A DNA stretch of 64,000 nucleotides from Paenibacillus rhizovicinus (GTDB lineage Bacteria; Bacillota; Bacilli; Paenibacillales; Paenibacillaceae). The notes below the pieces were generated by a model that was not told where the DNA came from, ran no database searches, and saw only the letters and a list, made by a program, of their open reading frames with translations. A program made the position numbers and the translations under genes. The stretch lies in contig NZ_CP048286.1 of the NCBI RefSeq assembly GCF_010365285.1, forward strand, positions 1,288,001 through 1,352,000, written 5' to 3'. Numbering within the stretch: the first letter of the stretch is position 1; every line of letters starts with the position of its first letter. Below are positions 27,504-36,425 of the stretch, piece after piece.

Positions 27504-29321
27504 TTAATCCTCGTCGATTTTCAATACTGCCATGAACGCTTCCTGCGGCACCTCGACGCTGCCGACCTGCTTCATGCGCTTCTTGCCTTCCTTCTGCTTG
27601 TCCAGCAGCTTCCGTTTACGGCTGATGTCGCCGCCGTAACACTTGGCAAGGACGTTCTTGCGCATCGCTTTAACCGTTTCGCGCGCAATAACTTTATGGC
27701 CGATGGAAGCCTGTACAGGCACCTCGAACATTTGGCGCGGAATCAGTTCTTTCAGCTTCTCGCAAATGATCTTGCCGCGGTGATAAGCGCGGTCGCGGTG
27801 GACGATGACGGACAAGGCGTCGACCTGCTCGTTGTTGAGCATGATGTCCATCTTGACCAGCTTCGATTGACGGTAGCCCGACAGCTCGTAGTCGAAGGAA
27901 GCGTAGCCCTTGGTGCTCGACTTCAGCTGATCGAAGAAATCGTATACGATCTCCGAAAGCGGCATGTCGTACGTAATCGTAACGCGGTTCGTGTCCAGAT
28001 ATTCCATGTTCACGAACTCGCCGCGTTTGTTCTGGCACAGCTCCATGATGGCGCCGACGTAATCGTTCGGCACGATGATGGCCGCTTTGACGAAAGGTTC
28101 TTCGACATATTCGATCTTGCTGACGTCCGGATAGTTGGACGGATTGTCGATCTGAAGCACTTCGCCGTTCGTCAGCGTTACGTGGTAGATAACGCTCGGC
28201 GCGGTCGTGATCAGCGGAATGTTGAATTCGCGCTCGATCCGCTCTTGAATGATCTCCATGTGCAGCAGGCCCAAGAAGCCGCAGCGATAGCCGAAGCCGA
28301 GCGCCGTGGAAGATTCCGCTTCATACCGCAGCGACGCATCGTTCAGCTCCAGCTTCTCCAAGGCATCGCGCAGATCGTTGTAATCCTGCGTTTCGATCGG
28401 ATACAAACCGCAGAATACCATCGGGTTGATCTTCCGGTAACCCGGCAGCGCTTCAAGCGCAGGCTTCTTCGCATCGGTGATCGTATCCCCGACGCGCGTA
28501 TCCTTGACGTTCTTGATGCCGGCTACGACGAAACCTACGTCCCCGACGGAAAGCTCGTCGACGATGCCCATGCGCGGCATGAACGCTCCGACCTCGATAA
28601 CCTCGAACTCCGCACCCGTAGCCATGAAACGGATTTTCTTGCCCGCCCTGATATGGCCGTCGATGACGCGCACGTAGACGATAACGCCCTTGTACGGATC
28701 ATAGTGCGAATCGAAAATAAGCGCTTTGAGCGGCTCGTCCGGATTGCCTGTCGGCGCCGGAACCTTCGTCACGACCTGTTCCAAAATTTCCTTGATGCCG
28801 ATCCCGGCTTTGGCGGAGGCGTGCACCGCGTCGCTGGCGTCGAGGCCGATAACGTCTTCGATTTCTTGCTTGACGCGTTCCGGCTCCGCGCTCGGCAGAT
28901 CGATTTTATTCAATACCGGAATGATTTCGAGATTGTTGTCGAGCGCCAGATAGACGTTCGCAAGCGTTTGCGCCTCGATGCCCTGCGCCGCGTCGACGAC
29001 GAGAAGCGCGCCTTCGCAAGCCGCGAGACTACGAGAAACCTCGTATGTAAAGTCGACGTGTCCAGGCGTATCGATCAGATTGAGAATATATTCCTCGCCG
29101 TTGTCGGCCTTATAACCGAGACGAACGGCCTGCAGCTTTATGGTAATGCCGCGCTCGCGTTCCAAATCCATTTGGTCAAGCACTTGCTCCTGCATTTCGC
29201 GGGACGACAGCGCGCCGGTAAATTCGAGAATCCGGTCGGCCAGCGTCGATTTCCCATGATCGATATGGGCAATGATGGAGAAGTTTCTAATTCGTGTTTG
29301 TCTTTCGCGTACGTCCGCCAT
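27504..29321 (-). CDS. lepA: Elongation factor 4 (LepA)
   Basis: 605 residues. Ribosomal back-translocase/assembly GTPase. G motifs [29 protein letters not shown]; the LepA-specific C-terminal domain has [20 protein letters not shown]. Own promoter at 29362-29390. GGGGGT site upstream of the ATG. Confidence 0.98.
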   Translation of the reverse strand: MADVRERQTRIRNFSIIAHIDHGKSTLADRILEFTGALSSREMQEQVLDQMDLERERGITIKLQAVRLGYKADNGEEYILNLIDTPGHVDFTYEVSRSLAACEGALLVVDAAQGIEAQTLANVYLALDNNLEIIPVLNKIDLPSAEPERVKQEIEDVIGLDASDAVHASAKAGIGIKEILEQVVTKVPAPTGNPDEPLKALIFDSHYDPYKGVIVYVRVIDGHIRAGKKIRFMATGAEFEVIEVGAFMPRMGIVDELSVGDVGFVVAGIKNVKDTRVGDTITDAKKPALEALPGYRKINPMVFCGLYPIETQDYNDLRDALEKLELNDASLRYEAESSTALGFGYRCGFLGLLHMEIIQERIEREFNIPLITTAPSVIYHVTLTNGEVLQIDNPSNYPDVSKIEYVEEPFVKAAIIVPNDYVGAIMELCQNKRGEFVNMEYLDTNRVTITYDMPLSEIVYDFFDQLKSSTKGYASFDYELSGYRQSKLVKMDIMLNNEQVDALSVIVHRDRAYHRGKIICEKLKELIPRQMFEVPVQASIGHKVIARETVKAMRKNVLAKCYGGDISRKRKLLDKQKEGKKRMKQVGSVEVPQEAFMAVLKIDED

Positions 29322-29361
29322 GCTTTACCCCCAACGGTACCTAAATGCTAATCATCATTTT

Positions 29362-29390
29362 ATTATACCAGTTTGGTCAAGGGCCATCAA
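29362..29390 (-). promoter_or_regulatory. Sigma-A promoter for lepA
   Basis: Minus strand TTGATG - 17 bp - TATAAT with an extended -10 (TGGTATAAT). The -35 overlaps the end of yqxA, so lepA can be expressed independently of the sporulation genes upstream. Confidence 0.75.
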
Positions 29391-29860
29391 TCCGTTACCT
29401 TCTCAAAAAATGAGACGACCATCCGGATCCCTTTCGCCGATATGGATTGGAGCACGCCTGCCGTACCGTCCGCGACCTCGTTCACCGTCGATTGGCTTTC
29501 CATATTCGGCAGTCCCGGAAGCCGCTTCGCAAGCTCCTCCTGCAGTTTCAGCTCATACTCCCGTCGAATTTCATCCTCCGTGCGTCCATGCTGCGCATCC
29601 GCGACCGTTAGCTGCCGCAGCGGCGAAACTTCGTTCTCGGGGAGCTGTTCGGGTCTGCTGACGGATGCATTCGCCTCCGTATCTTGCTGCATCGTCAAGC
29701 TGCCGCCTGCAGCTGCCGATTGTTGCTGCGCGGCGGCTGCGCTGCCGTCTACCGGACCATAAATCCGTTCAATGCCGCTTGATGCGATATCGATGCCGAA
29801 CAGGACGATTAAAGCGACCGCTCCCCCGACGAATGCCGTTTTCAGTGTATGACTGCGCAT
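29387..29860 (-). CDS. YqxA-like (DUF3679-type) membrane-anchored protein
   Basis: 157 residues. One N-terminal membrane segment (TAFVGGAVALIVLFGIDIAS), then an extracytoplasmic Ala/Gln-rich region and a C-terminal amphipathic helix. Sequence alone says little; the position between spoIIP and lepA is that of B. subtilis yqxA, and the N-terminal layout fits. A sporulation link is inferred only from co-transcription with spoIIP (42-bp gap). Confidence 0.6.
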   Translation of the reverse strand: MRSHTLKTAFVGGAVALIVLFGIDIASSGIERIYGPVDGSAAAAQQQSAAAGGSLTMQQDTEANASVSRPEQLPENEVSPLRQLTVADAQHGRTEDEIRREYELKLQEELAKRLPGLPNMESQSTVNEVADGTAGVLQSISAKGIRMVVSFFEKVTD

Positions 29861-29901
29861 GTTCTATTCCCCCTCTTGTTCTGTTCAAGCCTTATCCAGA
29901 A

Positions 29902-31218
29902 TTATTTCGTTTCCGTTTGCGGGGCCGATACTTTCTCGTCTTTCCAGTAGAGATTCGAAATCACCTTCGCAAGCACGTCGATCGTTCGGTAGGATTCCGC
30001 CAGCGTATTGTCGACGCCGCCGACCTCGATCAGTACGCTGTCCGGCGAGAGCGACTGATTATATTCGCCGTTCCCGCTGGCCGTCGTCTTCGCCCATATG
30101 CCATGCGATAAACCCGGATACTTGCTGTCGAGCTGATCGTTGATGGCGCTGGCGAACGCTTCGTTCTTCTCCCAATAGGGATTCGCATGTCCGATAATCA
30201 GGAACACTTTGGCGTAATCTTGGCCGTTTATCGTCACCGTCGTGTCCTTGCGGCGCTTCGAATCGCGATGAATATCGAAGAGATAAGTTAAATCCTTGTT
30301 GCTATTGAGCGCCGATAACACGGATTGCTTGGAATATTTATAGGATAGGTTCCAATTGTAGTTTTTAATCGCCGTCGGGTAATCCGTCGCGGAATCGAGC
30401 GCTCCGATGCCCGACTTGCTTAATTGGCTGGCAAGACGTTTGCCGAGCAGCGTAATGTTCTTGGTCGACGATTCCGGTATTTTCTTGCTGGCAAGCTCCG
30501 GGTACCAGGATTCGCGGGGGTGAGAATGATAGATAAAGACGACCTTTCGTCCGCCCGTTGTCGGATTCGCCGGATCGGCCGGTACGGGCTTGTCGGTGCC
30601 GCCGCCGTCGTTGCCAGGCGCGTCGACTGACGAATCGTCAGGCGTTGCATCGCTTGGCGTCGTAACGTCCTCTCCGCCATCGGCCGTTCCGGTATCGCCC
30701 GGGTCGTGGTCGGGCCGGTCGCTGTCGGACATGCCGTCTGGCGCATCCCCGTCTTCGCCGGCATGATCCGGGATGGATTCGTCATCCTCGGGTTCGACGG
30801 AAGCGTCCGTGCCCGTTCCGCCCCGCAGCAGCGTTGTTTTGTCCCCTTCCAAGCCGGGGTACTGGCTGGCCAGCAGGCTCTTGGGATCATCCGGATTAAT
30901 ATCTGTCAGCAAACGAACGAGAAAACTGCCGATCCGGTGGCCGGAGATCGAAGACTTCGCGTCCGATTTGGCCGTCCCGGGCATCTCCATGGCGAGCATA
31001 TCCGCGAATAAACCGTCTCCGACCGCTGCCGCAAAGCCTTTCATGGATGACACCGGCGAAGTCGAGGCTTGCTGCTGCACGATCACGCCGATTCCGACGA
31101 CAAGGACAAGGACCATCGATCCTAATGACAACAGGGCGAAAGTGCGTCCGGCAACGAGCAGCTGCCTGAGCCGCAGGCTGCTTTTGCCAAGATTGAGCGT
31201 CATTATGATTCGTTTCAT
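29902..31218 (-). CDS. spoIIP: Stage II sporulation protein P
   Basis: 438 residues. Peptidoglycan amidase/endopeptidase of the engulfment complex (with SpoIID and SpoIIM). One N-terminal membrane anchor (LLSLGSMVLVLVVGIGVIVQ). Catalytic domain begins KVVFIYHSHPRESWYPEL and has LFDIHRDSKRRKDT, FLIIGHANPYWEKN and SVLIEVGGVDNTLAE. Between anchor and catalytic domain lies a roughly 90-residue Asp/Gly/Pro-rich acidic linker (residues ~140-225). GGGAGGAG site upstream. Confidence 0.95.
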   Translation of the reverse strand: MKRIIMTLNLGKSSLRLRQLLVAGRTFALLSLGSMVLVLVVGIGVIVQQQASTSPVSSMKGFAAAVGDGLFADMLAMEMPGTAKSDAKSSISGHRIGSFLVRLLTDINPDDPKSLLASQYPGLEGDKTTLLRGGTGTDASVEPEDDESIPDHAGEDGDAPDGMSDSDRPDHDPGDTGTADGGEDVTTPSDATPDDSSVDAPGNDGGGTDKPVPADPANPTTGGRKVVFIYHSHPRESWYPELASKKIPESSTKNITLLGKRLASQLSKSGIGALDSATDYPTAIKNYNWNLSYKYSKQSVLSALNSNKDLTYLFDIHRDSKRRKDTTVTINGQDYAKVFLIIGHANPYWEKNEAFASAINDQLDSKYPGLSHGIWAKTTASGNGEYNQSLSPDSVLIEVGGVDNTLAESYRTIDVLAKVISNLYWKDEKVSAPQTETK

Positions 31219-31407
31219 TCGCGTTGCTCCTCCCAGTTCGATCTGTGGAATGGTTTGCCTGAACCAGGCCTGATTCCATCTTATGAAGACGAGCTGTTTG
31301 CTAGAACCGAAAGTTTAGTAGACCGATAGATTGATTGCCGGCAAGCAGCCGGAATGAGAGGCAGGGATACTAGATTCATAGATTATCACTCGCTCTACCA
31401 GCACGCC

Positions 31408-31440
31408 GAAAAAGCCCTCCGGCCATAGACCGGGGGCTTT
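31408..31440 (-). terminator. Intrinsic terminator of gpr
   Basis: Minus strand AAAGCCCCCGG-TCTATGG-CCGGAGGGCTTTTTCG; strong stem with T-run 22 bp after the gpr stop. The remaining 190 bp before spoIIP (31219-31407) holds no gene that I can see; a SpoIIP promoter is expected there but not recognised. Confidence 0.85.
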
Positions 31441-31462
31441 CGAAGACCGTCAATAATGCCGG

Positions 31463-32476
31463 TCAGTGCGTATAGGCGGCTACATTGCTCTTATCGACCG
31501 CTTCGTGAAGCGCGGCGTTCAATCCGCTAGCGACGATATTCGCGATATCTTCGATAAATTGATCGATTTCCTTCGGCGTCACGAGCAGGTCATGGCCTAA
31601 CGGCCCTAGCGCCTCGCGGACGAGCTGCAGACGTTCGTTCTCGTCGATGGAATCCAGCAGGCCCATGAAGCCATCCGACTGGCTGGAATTTCCCGCGTGT
31701 TTCTTCAGATGCTCCCGCAGCAGATCGATGCTGTTGCTCACGATCGTGGACGCGTAGAGCACCGTCGGGACGCCGATCGCAACGACGGGCACGCCAAGGA
31801 TCTCTTGGGTCAGCCCGCGCCGTTTATTGCCGATGCCCGATCCGGGATGTATGCCGGTATCGGCTATTTGGATCGTCGTATTGACCCGCTCCAGCGCTTT
31901 CGATGCGAGCGCGTCGATGGCGATGATGAGATCGGGCTTCGACCTGTCGACGATGCCTTGCACGATATCGCTCGATTCGATGCCGGTAATGCCCAGTACG
32001 CCCGGCGCAACCGCGCTCACGTTCCGGTAGCCCGGTGCCACTTCGTTGGGCATCAGCTCGAAGAAATGCCGCGTCACCAGCGCGTTCTCCACGACGATCG
32101 GCCCAAGCGCATCCGGCGTCACGTTCCAGTTGCCGAGGCCGACGATCAAGACGTTGGCGGTTTTGCCGATTCCGATCCGGTCCAGGAAGTCGGCGAATTC
32201 CTGCGCCAGCTTCGTGGCGACGCGGTCTTGCAGGCCCGTATCCTGTTTGCGCAGCTCGGGCACCTCGAAAGTCACATAATGGCCAATCATTTTCCCCATG
32301 ATGCGCGACCCTTCTTCGGTCGTCACATCCAGACGGGTAATCTTGATGCCGTCATCTTCCGATACCTCGGACATAACGCCGGGGATCGGCCCGTTTCCCG
32401 CGGATTCCGCCAGTTCTTTCGCTTCCAGCGCCAAGTCAATGCCCACGTTAAATTCCTGCAAATCAAGGTCACTCAT
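31463..32476 (-). CDS. gpr: GPR endopeptidase (germination protease)
   Basis: 337 residues. Initiates degradation of small acid-soluble spore proteins during germination. The N-terminal EFNVGIDLALEAKE contains the SASP-like self-processing site of the zymogen; the core has NVLIVGLGNWNVTPDALGP and IAIDALASKALERVNTTIQI. Start at ATG 32476 (MSDLDLQEFNVG) with AAGGAG 12 nt upstream. The frame is open for 67 more codons but that region overlaps the divergent rpsT promoter. Confidence 0.95.
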   Translation of the reverse strand: MSDLDLQEFNVGIDLALEAKELAESAGNGPIPGVMSEVSEDDGIKITRLDVTTEEGSRIMGKMIGHYVTFEVPELRKQDTGLQDRVATKLAQEFADFLDRIGIGKTANVLIVGLGNWNVTPDALGPIVVENALVTRHFFELMPNEVAPGYRNVSAVAPGVLGITGIESSDIVQGIVDRSKPDLIIAIDALASKALERVNTTIQIADTGIHPGSGIGNKRRGLTQEILGVPVVAIGVPTVLYASTIVSNSIDLLREHLKKHAGNSSQSDGFMGLLDSIDENERLQLVREALGPLGHDLLVTPKEIDQFIEDIANIVASGLNAALHEAVDKSNVAAYTH

Positions 32477-32511
32477 ATAATAAGGGCGCTCCTTCCATCG
32501 TCGAATGACGT

Positions 32512-32541
32512 TAGTTTGCGGAAGCCGGACTTGAATTATGC
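32512..32541 (-). promoter_or_regulatory. Candidate sigma-G (forespore) promoter for gpr
   Basis: Minus strand GCATA - 18 bp - CAAACTA, one mismatch from the sigma-G/F pattern GHATR-N18-CATWHTA, 36 bp before the start. gpr is forespore-expressed in B. subtilis, which supports the call. Confidence 0.5.
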
Positions 32542-32583
32542 GGTAAAGGCGCGGTTTGCGCGGAATTGAAGCTTGAAGAGCTA

Positions 32584-32612
32584 TTGCAATTTGTCCTTGC
32601 CCATGATAAACT
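32584..32612 (+). promoter_or_regulatory. Sigma-A promoter for rpsT
   Basis: TTGCAA - 17 bp - TAAACT, 54 bp before the rpsT start. Divergent from the gpr promoter. Confidence 0.65.
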
Positions 32613-32666
32613 ATGTCAAGTTGTGTTGTTACAAAGGGTTTTCCCTTTTTACAGGAGGTGAATGCA

Positions 32667-32939
32667 ATGCCAAACATTAAATCCGCAGTAAAACGCGTGA
32701 AAACAATCGAGAAACGCCGCGCTTTGAACGCTTCTCAGAAATCCGCGCTTCGCACGGCCGTTAAAGCTGCTGACCAAGCTGTTGTTGCTACTGATGTTGA
32801 AGCCGCTAAAGCAGCTTTGAACACTGCAACGAAAAAGCTGGATAAAGCTGTAACAAAAGGCCTGATCCATAAAAATGCTGCTGCTCGTAAAAAGTCGCGC
32901 CTGGCTAAAAAGCTGAACGCACTTAGCGCACAAGCTTAA
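32667..32939 (+). CDS. rpsT: 30S ribosomal protein S20
   Basis: 90 residues, Lys/Ala-rich helical protein, [20 protein letters not shown] at the start and the internal [17 protein letters not shown] typical of S20. AGGAGGTG site 6 nt before the ATG. Single-gene unit with its own promoter and terminator, in the conserved divergent position between holA and gpr. Confidence 0.99.
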   Translation: MPNIKSAVKRVKTIEKRRALNASQKSALRTAVKAADQAVVATDVEAAKAALNTATKKLDKAVTKGLIHKNAAARKKSRLAKKLNALSAQA

Positions 32940-32954
32940 TCAAACGAATTGAAG

Positions 32955-32993
32955 GTCCTGCTTTTCGCTTCGGCGAACGAGCAGGACTTTTTT
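32955..32993 (+). terminator. Terminator of rpsT
   Basis: GTCCTGCT (32955-32962) pairs with AGCAGGAC (32980-32987), then TTTTTT. Confidence 0.85.
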
Positions 32994-33064
32994 ATGCCTT
33001 TCAAAGGCGATACGTTCGTTCGCTGCGCACTGCAAGGTGCGGCGGGCGGAATCGCTAAGCAGGA

Positions 33065-33094
33065 GACGCCGCCAGCAAGGTGCATGGCGGCGTC
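33065..33094. other. Perfect 10-bp hairpin in the rpsT-holA gap
   Basis: GACGCCGCCA and TGGCGGCGTC around a 10-nt loop, no T-run. The gap between the rpsT terminator and holA holds nothing else I can name. Confidence 0.4.
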
Positions 33095-33170
33095 CGTCAT
33101 CCAGGGCGATCAGGTATCGTTCCGAACGCCGCCTGCCGCCTGTAAGCGGCCGTGACGCCGCACGGGCGGA

Positions 33171-34193
33171 TTACGCAGCCAGCGATAGCAGAAACAGCTC
33201 CAGCCCGAGCGTCTTGTCTACCCGGCCCGTCTTCATCCCGTAATCCAGCTCGGCCAGCTTGCTCAAATGCCGGCCAAGCGTCTGAGGCGTGAAACGTCTT
33301 GCTTTCTCGGCAGCCAGCTTGACGGCATACGGATGCAGCCCCATTTGGCCGGCCATCTGCTGATGCGAATAATTATGCTGCTCGAGCTCCTTCACTTGCA
33401 GCATGATCCGGAACTGCCTTGCAATAAGCGCGGCGATCTTGATCGGCTCTTCCCGGCGCAGCAGGAGCTCCGCATACAACCGCAGCGCCTTCTCCACATT
33501 AAGCGACGCCATCGCGTCGATCAGCGCGAATACGTCCTCCTCCACGGTCGAAGCAATCAGCGTTTCAACATCCTCGTTCGTGATTTGCCCGCCGCCGCCG
33601 GCATGGAGACAGAGCTTGTCCACTTCATGCGCGAGCTGCTGCATGTTCGTGCCCGTCCGGGCCAGCAGAAGCTGCGCGGCTTCGCGGTTCATGATTCTTC
33701 CCTGTTCTTCCGCGCGCTTCATCGTCCATTGCAGCAAATCCTGCTCCTGCAATTCCTGGAAGGCGATCAGCGCACCCTGCTCCTTCAACAGCTTGACGGC
33801 TTTGCGCCGTTCATCGAGTTTCTCCGCCATCACTTGAAAGACGACAACGCTGCTCTCGCAAGGCTGCTTCAAGTAAGCGATCAGCGAATCGGTGCCGTGT
33901 TCCAGCTTGCCTTCCTTGCCTTGGGCCGCCGCGAGCACGGACACGTCCCGAATGAGCACGAGCTTGCGCGAAGCAAAGAACGGCATCGTATCCGCCTCCG
34001 CCACCGCTTCCTCGACCGGCGTCTCCGACGTATCGTATTTCACGATGCCCAGCTCCCGTTCGTCCGGCGGCAGCAGCTTGTCCGTCAACGATTCGACGAA
34101 TTGACGCATCCGGTAACGGTCTTTCCCATATAGCACGTAAACGGGTCTAAACGTCCCCGCTTTCCATTCCTTCGCGGCATCCTTCAGCTCCAT
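33171..34193 (-). CDS. holA: DNA polymerase III subunit delta
   Basis: 340 residues. Clamp-loader delta subunit: the N-terminal VYVLYGKDRYRMRQFVESL replaces the Walker A of related AAA proteins, with PFFASRKLVLIRDV and the C-terminal GLHPYAVKLAAEKAR typical for HolA. AGGGGGA site before the ATG. In B. subtilis it follows comEC (with yqzM between); here about 8 kb of other genes intervene. Confidence 0.93.
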   Translation of the reverse strand: MELKDAAKEWKAGTFRPVYVLYGKDRYRMRQFVESLTDKLLPPDERELGIVKYDTSETPVEEAVAEADTMPFFASRKLVLIRDVSVLAAAQGKEGKLEHGTDSLIAYLKQPCESSVVVFQVMAEKLDERRKAVKLLKEQGALIAFQELQEQDLLQWTMKRAEEQGRIMNREAAQLLLARTGTNMQQLAHEVDKLCLHAGGGGQITNEDVETLIASTVEEDVFALIDAMASLNVEKALRLYAELLLRREEPIKIAALIARQFRIMLQVKELEQHNYSHQQMAGQMGLHPYAVKLAAEKARRFTPQTLGRHLSKLAELDYGMKTGRVDKTLGLELFLLSLAA

Positions 34194-34252
34194 CCGCTCG
34201 TCCCCCTTAAAAACATTATTCTAACGATAGCGCCATTCCGACGAAAACGCAA

Positions 34253-34287
34253 CAAAGGGATGCGGCAGCCTGCACCCCATCCCTTTG
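34253..34287 (-). terminator. Hairpin downstream of the anti-sigma gene
   Basis: CAAAGGGATG pairs with CATCCCTTTG (10-bp perfect stem, 15-nt loop); only a weak T-tract (TTGTTGCGTTTT) follows on the minus strand. Probably the end of the sigma/anti-sigma operon. The remainder of 34194-34439 shows no gene. Confidence 0.5.
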
Positions 34288-34439
34288 TCCCCGAACATCT
34301 ATATAAACATTCGCTAGCGGCGGTCCATGGTACCGGCTGCGAATGGTCATACGACGTCAAGGCTTGCTCGATCGTCTTATGACTCCTTCTTCTCTACACC
34401 ATACGCGAATGTCACGCCATGTGTGCATGGGCAAAATCA

Positions 34440-35669
34440 TTATTTGCTAGATTGCGCCTGTTCCGTTCCCGCCTTCGGATCGACCGTGTACGTGACCTTC
34501 GAGCCGTCGGCTTGAACGGCCGTATACGTCAGCTGCTTGCTGTCATCCGACCATTTCAAGTCGGAGATGTCTTTGCGGCTGCTGCCCAGGAACACCGGCA
34601 AACTGTCGCTGACCGTATAGATGCTTACCGCACCATCGACAATGAAGGCTTGGTACTGCTGATTCGGGGAAATCGGCGATGCCATGATCTTCGAAGTCGG
34701 CGAGCTGTTCTTGCCGCTATTGTTGCGAGAGGCGGCATTTTGATTGGAAACGCTGCTTTTATCCGCGTTTTGCATGGTATTGGCATTGGTTGCGGCCGAA
34801 GTCTGATCCGCGGCTTTCGATGAATCAGCCGCCGCAGCATCCGATGCCCCGTTCGAAGTGCTCTTCGTTGTACTGTCGGCGGCACCGTCAGCCCCGCTGT
34901 CCAACGCGGCCATATTGCCGGAATTGTTGACGATGGACGATTCATTCGGCGAATTTTCACCGGGAGCGACCGTTTCTCCGTTCTGTCCCCCCGCCGTTAT
35001 CGGCGGCATCGGTTCACCGTTCGGATCGACATTGCGGACAAACTCTTTCTTCGGTTCCACGGCGGAATCGTTCGCTGAATCGTTCGTCGCCTGCGCCTTG
35101 ACGCTGCTGTCATTCTTGGCATCATCGCTCGCGGAAGGACTGCCGGTGGATTTAGTAAAGCTGTTCGACGTATCCGCGGAATCGTTGCTGCTCGTATTCG
35201 ATGCAGCGGTGCCTGCGTCGGCCGTCATTTGAGCGCTGTTGGCACTATCGCGAACCGAATGCATGCCTTGATTGCTTAGGAAGAACATGCCGATCAGCAC
35301 GCCCGCGGCCACGACGCCGCCGCCCGCGGTAAGCGGAAGCCAGCGCCGCCAGCCGCTTGCGGCCGGTTTCGCCCGCCGCGGTGGCGGCGTCGCATCCACC
35401 CCGCCGATTACGATATGCGGAACTGGCACGGATGGCTCGGCCGATGATTGAATCTCGGCGAGCTTCGGCAATATAGCATCCACCAGGCTGTAGCTTGGCA
35501 CAACTTTAGGCAGATTTTCAAGTCCCGAAGAAAGCAGCTTCAGCCGCTCGAACATAGCCGCGCAATCGGAGCAATGCCGCGTATGATTCATCAAGATTTC
35601 GGTTTCCCGTTCATCCAGGTCCCCATCAAGTTGTCTTTGCATATAGTCTATCACCTCTTGACAATTCAT
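34440..35669 (-). CDS. Transmembrane zinc-finger anti-sigma factor
   Basis: 409 residues. The N-terminal anti-sigma domain has the zinc motif HTRHCSDC (H-X3-C-X2-C, residues ~29-36). One membrane segment (LTAGGGVVAAGVLIGMFFLS, ~112-131). Then a roughly 200-residue extracytoplasmic region rich in Ser/Asn/Asp/Thr/Ala, ending in a short beta-propeller-like sensor (YQAFIVDGAVSIYTVSD, DLKWSDDSKQLTYTAV). It should hold its sigma factor at the membrane until an envelope signal releases it. ATGA overlap with the sigma gene shows coupled translation. Confidence 0.88.
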   Translation of the reverse strand: MNCQEVIDYMQRQLDGDLDERETEILMNHTRHCSDCAAMFERLKLLSSGLENLPKVVPSYSLVDAILPKLAEIQSSAEPSVPVPHIVIGGVDATPPPRRAKPAASGWRRWLPLTAGGGVVAAGVLIGMFFLSNQGMHSVRDSANSAQMTADAGTAASNTSSNDSADTSNSFTKSTGSPSASDDAKNDSSVKAQATNDSANDSAVEPKKEFVRNVDPNGEPMPPITAGGQNGETVAPGENSPNESSIVNNSGNMAALDSGADGAADSTTKSTSNGASDAAAADSSKAADQTSAATNANTMQNADKSSVSNQNAASRNNSGKNSSPTSKIMASPISPNQQYQAFIVDGAVSIYTVSDSLPVFLGSSRKDISDLKWSDDSKQLTYTAVQADGSKVTYTVDPKAGTEQAQSSK

Positions 35670-36214
35670 CCTCGGACACCTCCTCTCTGGTAATCATGCA
35701 GGTATGTTTGCAGCTGCTGCCTTGCCCGGAATAAGTAAGATTTTACGGTATTGAGCGGCAAATCAAGCGAGTCTGCAATTTCGTTGTATGAGAAGTCCTG
35801 CAGATATCGCAGCACGACGACGGCCCGATGATGCTCGGGAAGCTTGTCGATCGCCTTGCGGATATCCTGCGAGGTATAAGAAGACATGACTTCCTCCTCG
35901 ACGGAATGATGGTCCTGGAACACCATGTCATGCTCGTCGATGGATACGGTCGGCTTGTTCCGACGGAACTTATCGATGCAAATATTCGTAACGATCCGCT
36001 GGACCCACGTCTTGAACTGCGCCTTCTCCTCGTACGTGCCGATCTTCGTATAAATGCGGATCAAGGCTTCTTGCGCGGCATCCATCGCGTCCTGCTCGTT
36101 ATTGACGATATAAAATGCGGTCCGGTACACATGATTCTCTATTTGTCGCAACAGCGCAATAAGAGCTTCGCCATCGCCGGCTTGAGCGGCTTTGATCAGG
36201 CCTGGCTCCACCAC
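35666..36214 (-). CDS. ECF-type RNA polymerase sigma factor
   Basis: 182 residues. Region 2: DAMDAAQEALIRIYTKIGTY and FKTWVQRIVTNICIDKFR; region 4: LPEHHRAVVVLRYLQDFSYN with the helix-turn-helix EIADSLDLPLNTVKSYLFRAR. SigW/SigV-like group. GTG start at 36214 with GAGGGGG upstream. It is paired with the anti-sigma gene and preceded by an ECF-like promoter. Confidence 0.93.
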   Translation of the reverse strand: MVEPGLIKAAQAGDGEALIALLRQIENHVYRTAFYIVNNEQDAMDAAQEALIRIYTKIGTYEEKAQFKTWVQRIVTNICIDKFRRNKPTVSIDEHDMVFQDHHSVEEEVMSSYTSQDIRKAIDKLPEHHRAVVVLRYLQDFSYNEIADSLDLPLNTVKSYLFRARQQLQTYLHDYQRGGVRG

Positions 36215-36241
36215 GGTGGTCCCCCCTCTTGCAACTTAACA

Positions 36242-36268
36242 GACGGATATGGTTCGCCGAAAGTTGCA
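36242..36268 (-). promoter_or_regulatory. Candidate autoregulatory ECF promoter
   Basis: Minus strand TGCAAC - 17 bp - CGTC, close to the SigW-type pattern TGAAAC-N16/17-CGTA, with the -10 about 28 bp before the sigma gene GTG. Autoregulation is usual for such pairs; here it is inferred. Confidence 0.5.
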
Positions 36269-36350
36269 CAGCATATAAACTTTTTTTATTAAAATTTTAG
36301 ATGAGCACGGTACCTCGATTAAACGTACCTATTACATCAAAAGAATAGCA

Positions 36351-36405
36351 GAAAATAAAAGGACCGTACACCCTGCCAGAGAATTTCCAGCATTGGTACG
36401 GTCCT
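36351..36405 (-). terminator. Terminator of the hydroxyacid dehydrogenase gene
   Basis: GGACCGTAC and GTACGGTCC form a perfect stem (36361-36369/36396-36404) followed by TTTTATTTTC on the minus strand. Confidence 0.8.
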
Positions 36406-36425
36406 CGTTCGGTGCCAGCGCGGCA

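Noticed and set aside
27696..29351. 551-codon plus-strand frame opposite lepA
   Set aside because: Same artefact; lepA is intact and conserved on the other strand.
31219..31300. CATAAGAT as sigma-E -10 for spoIIP
   Set aside because: No matching -35 at 13-15 bp upstream.
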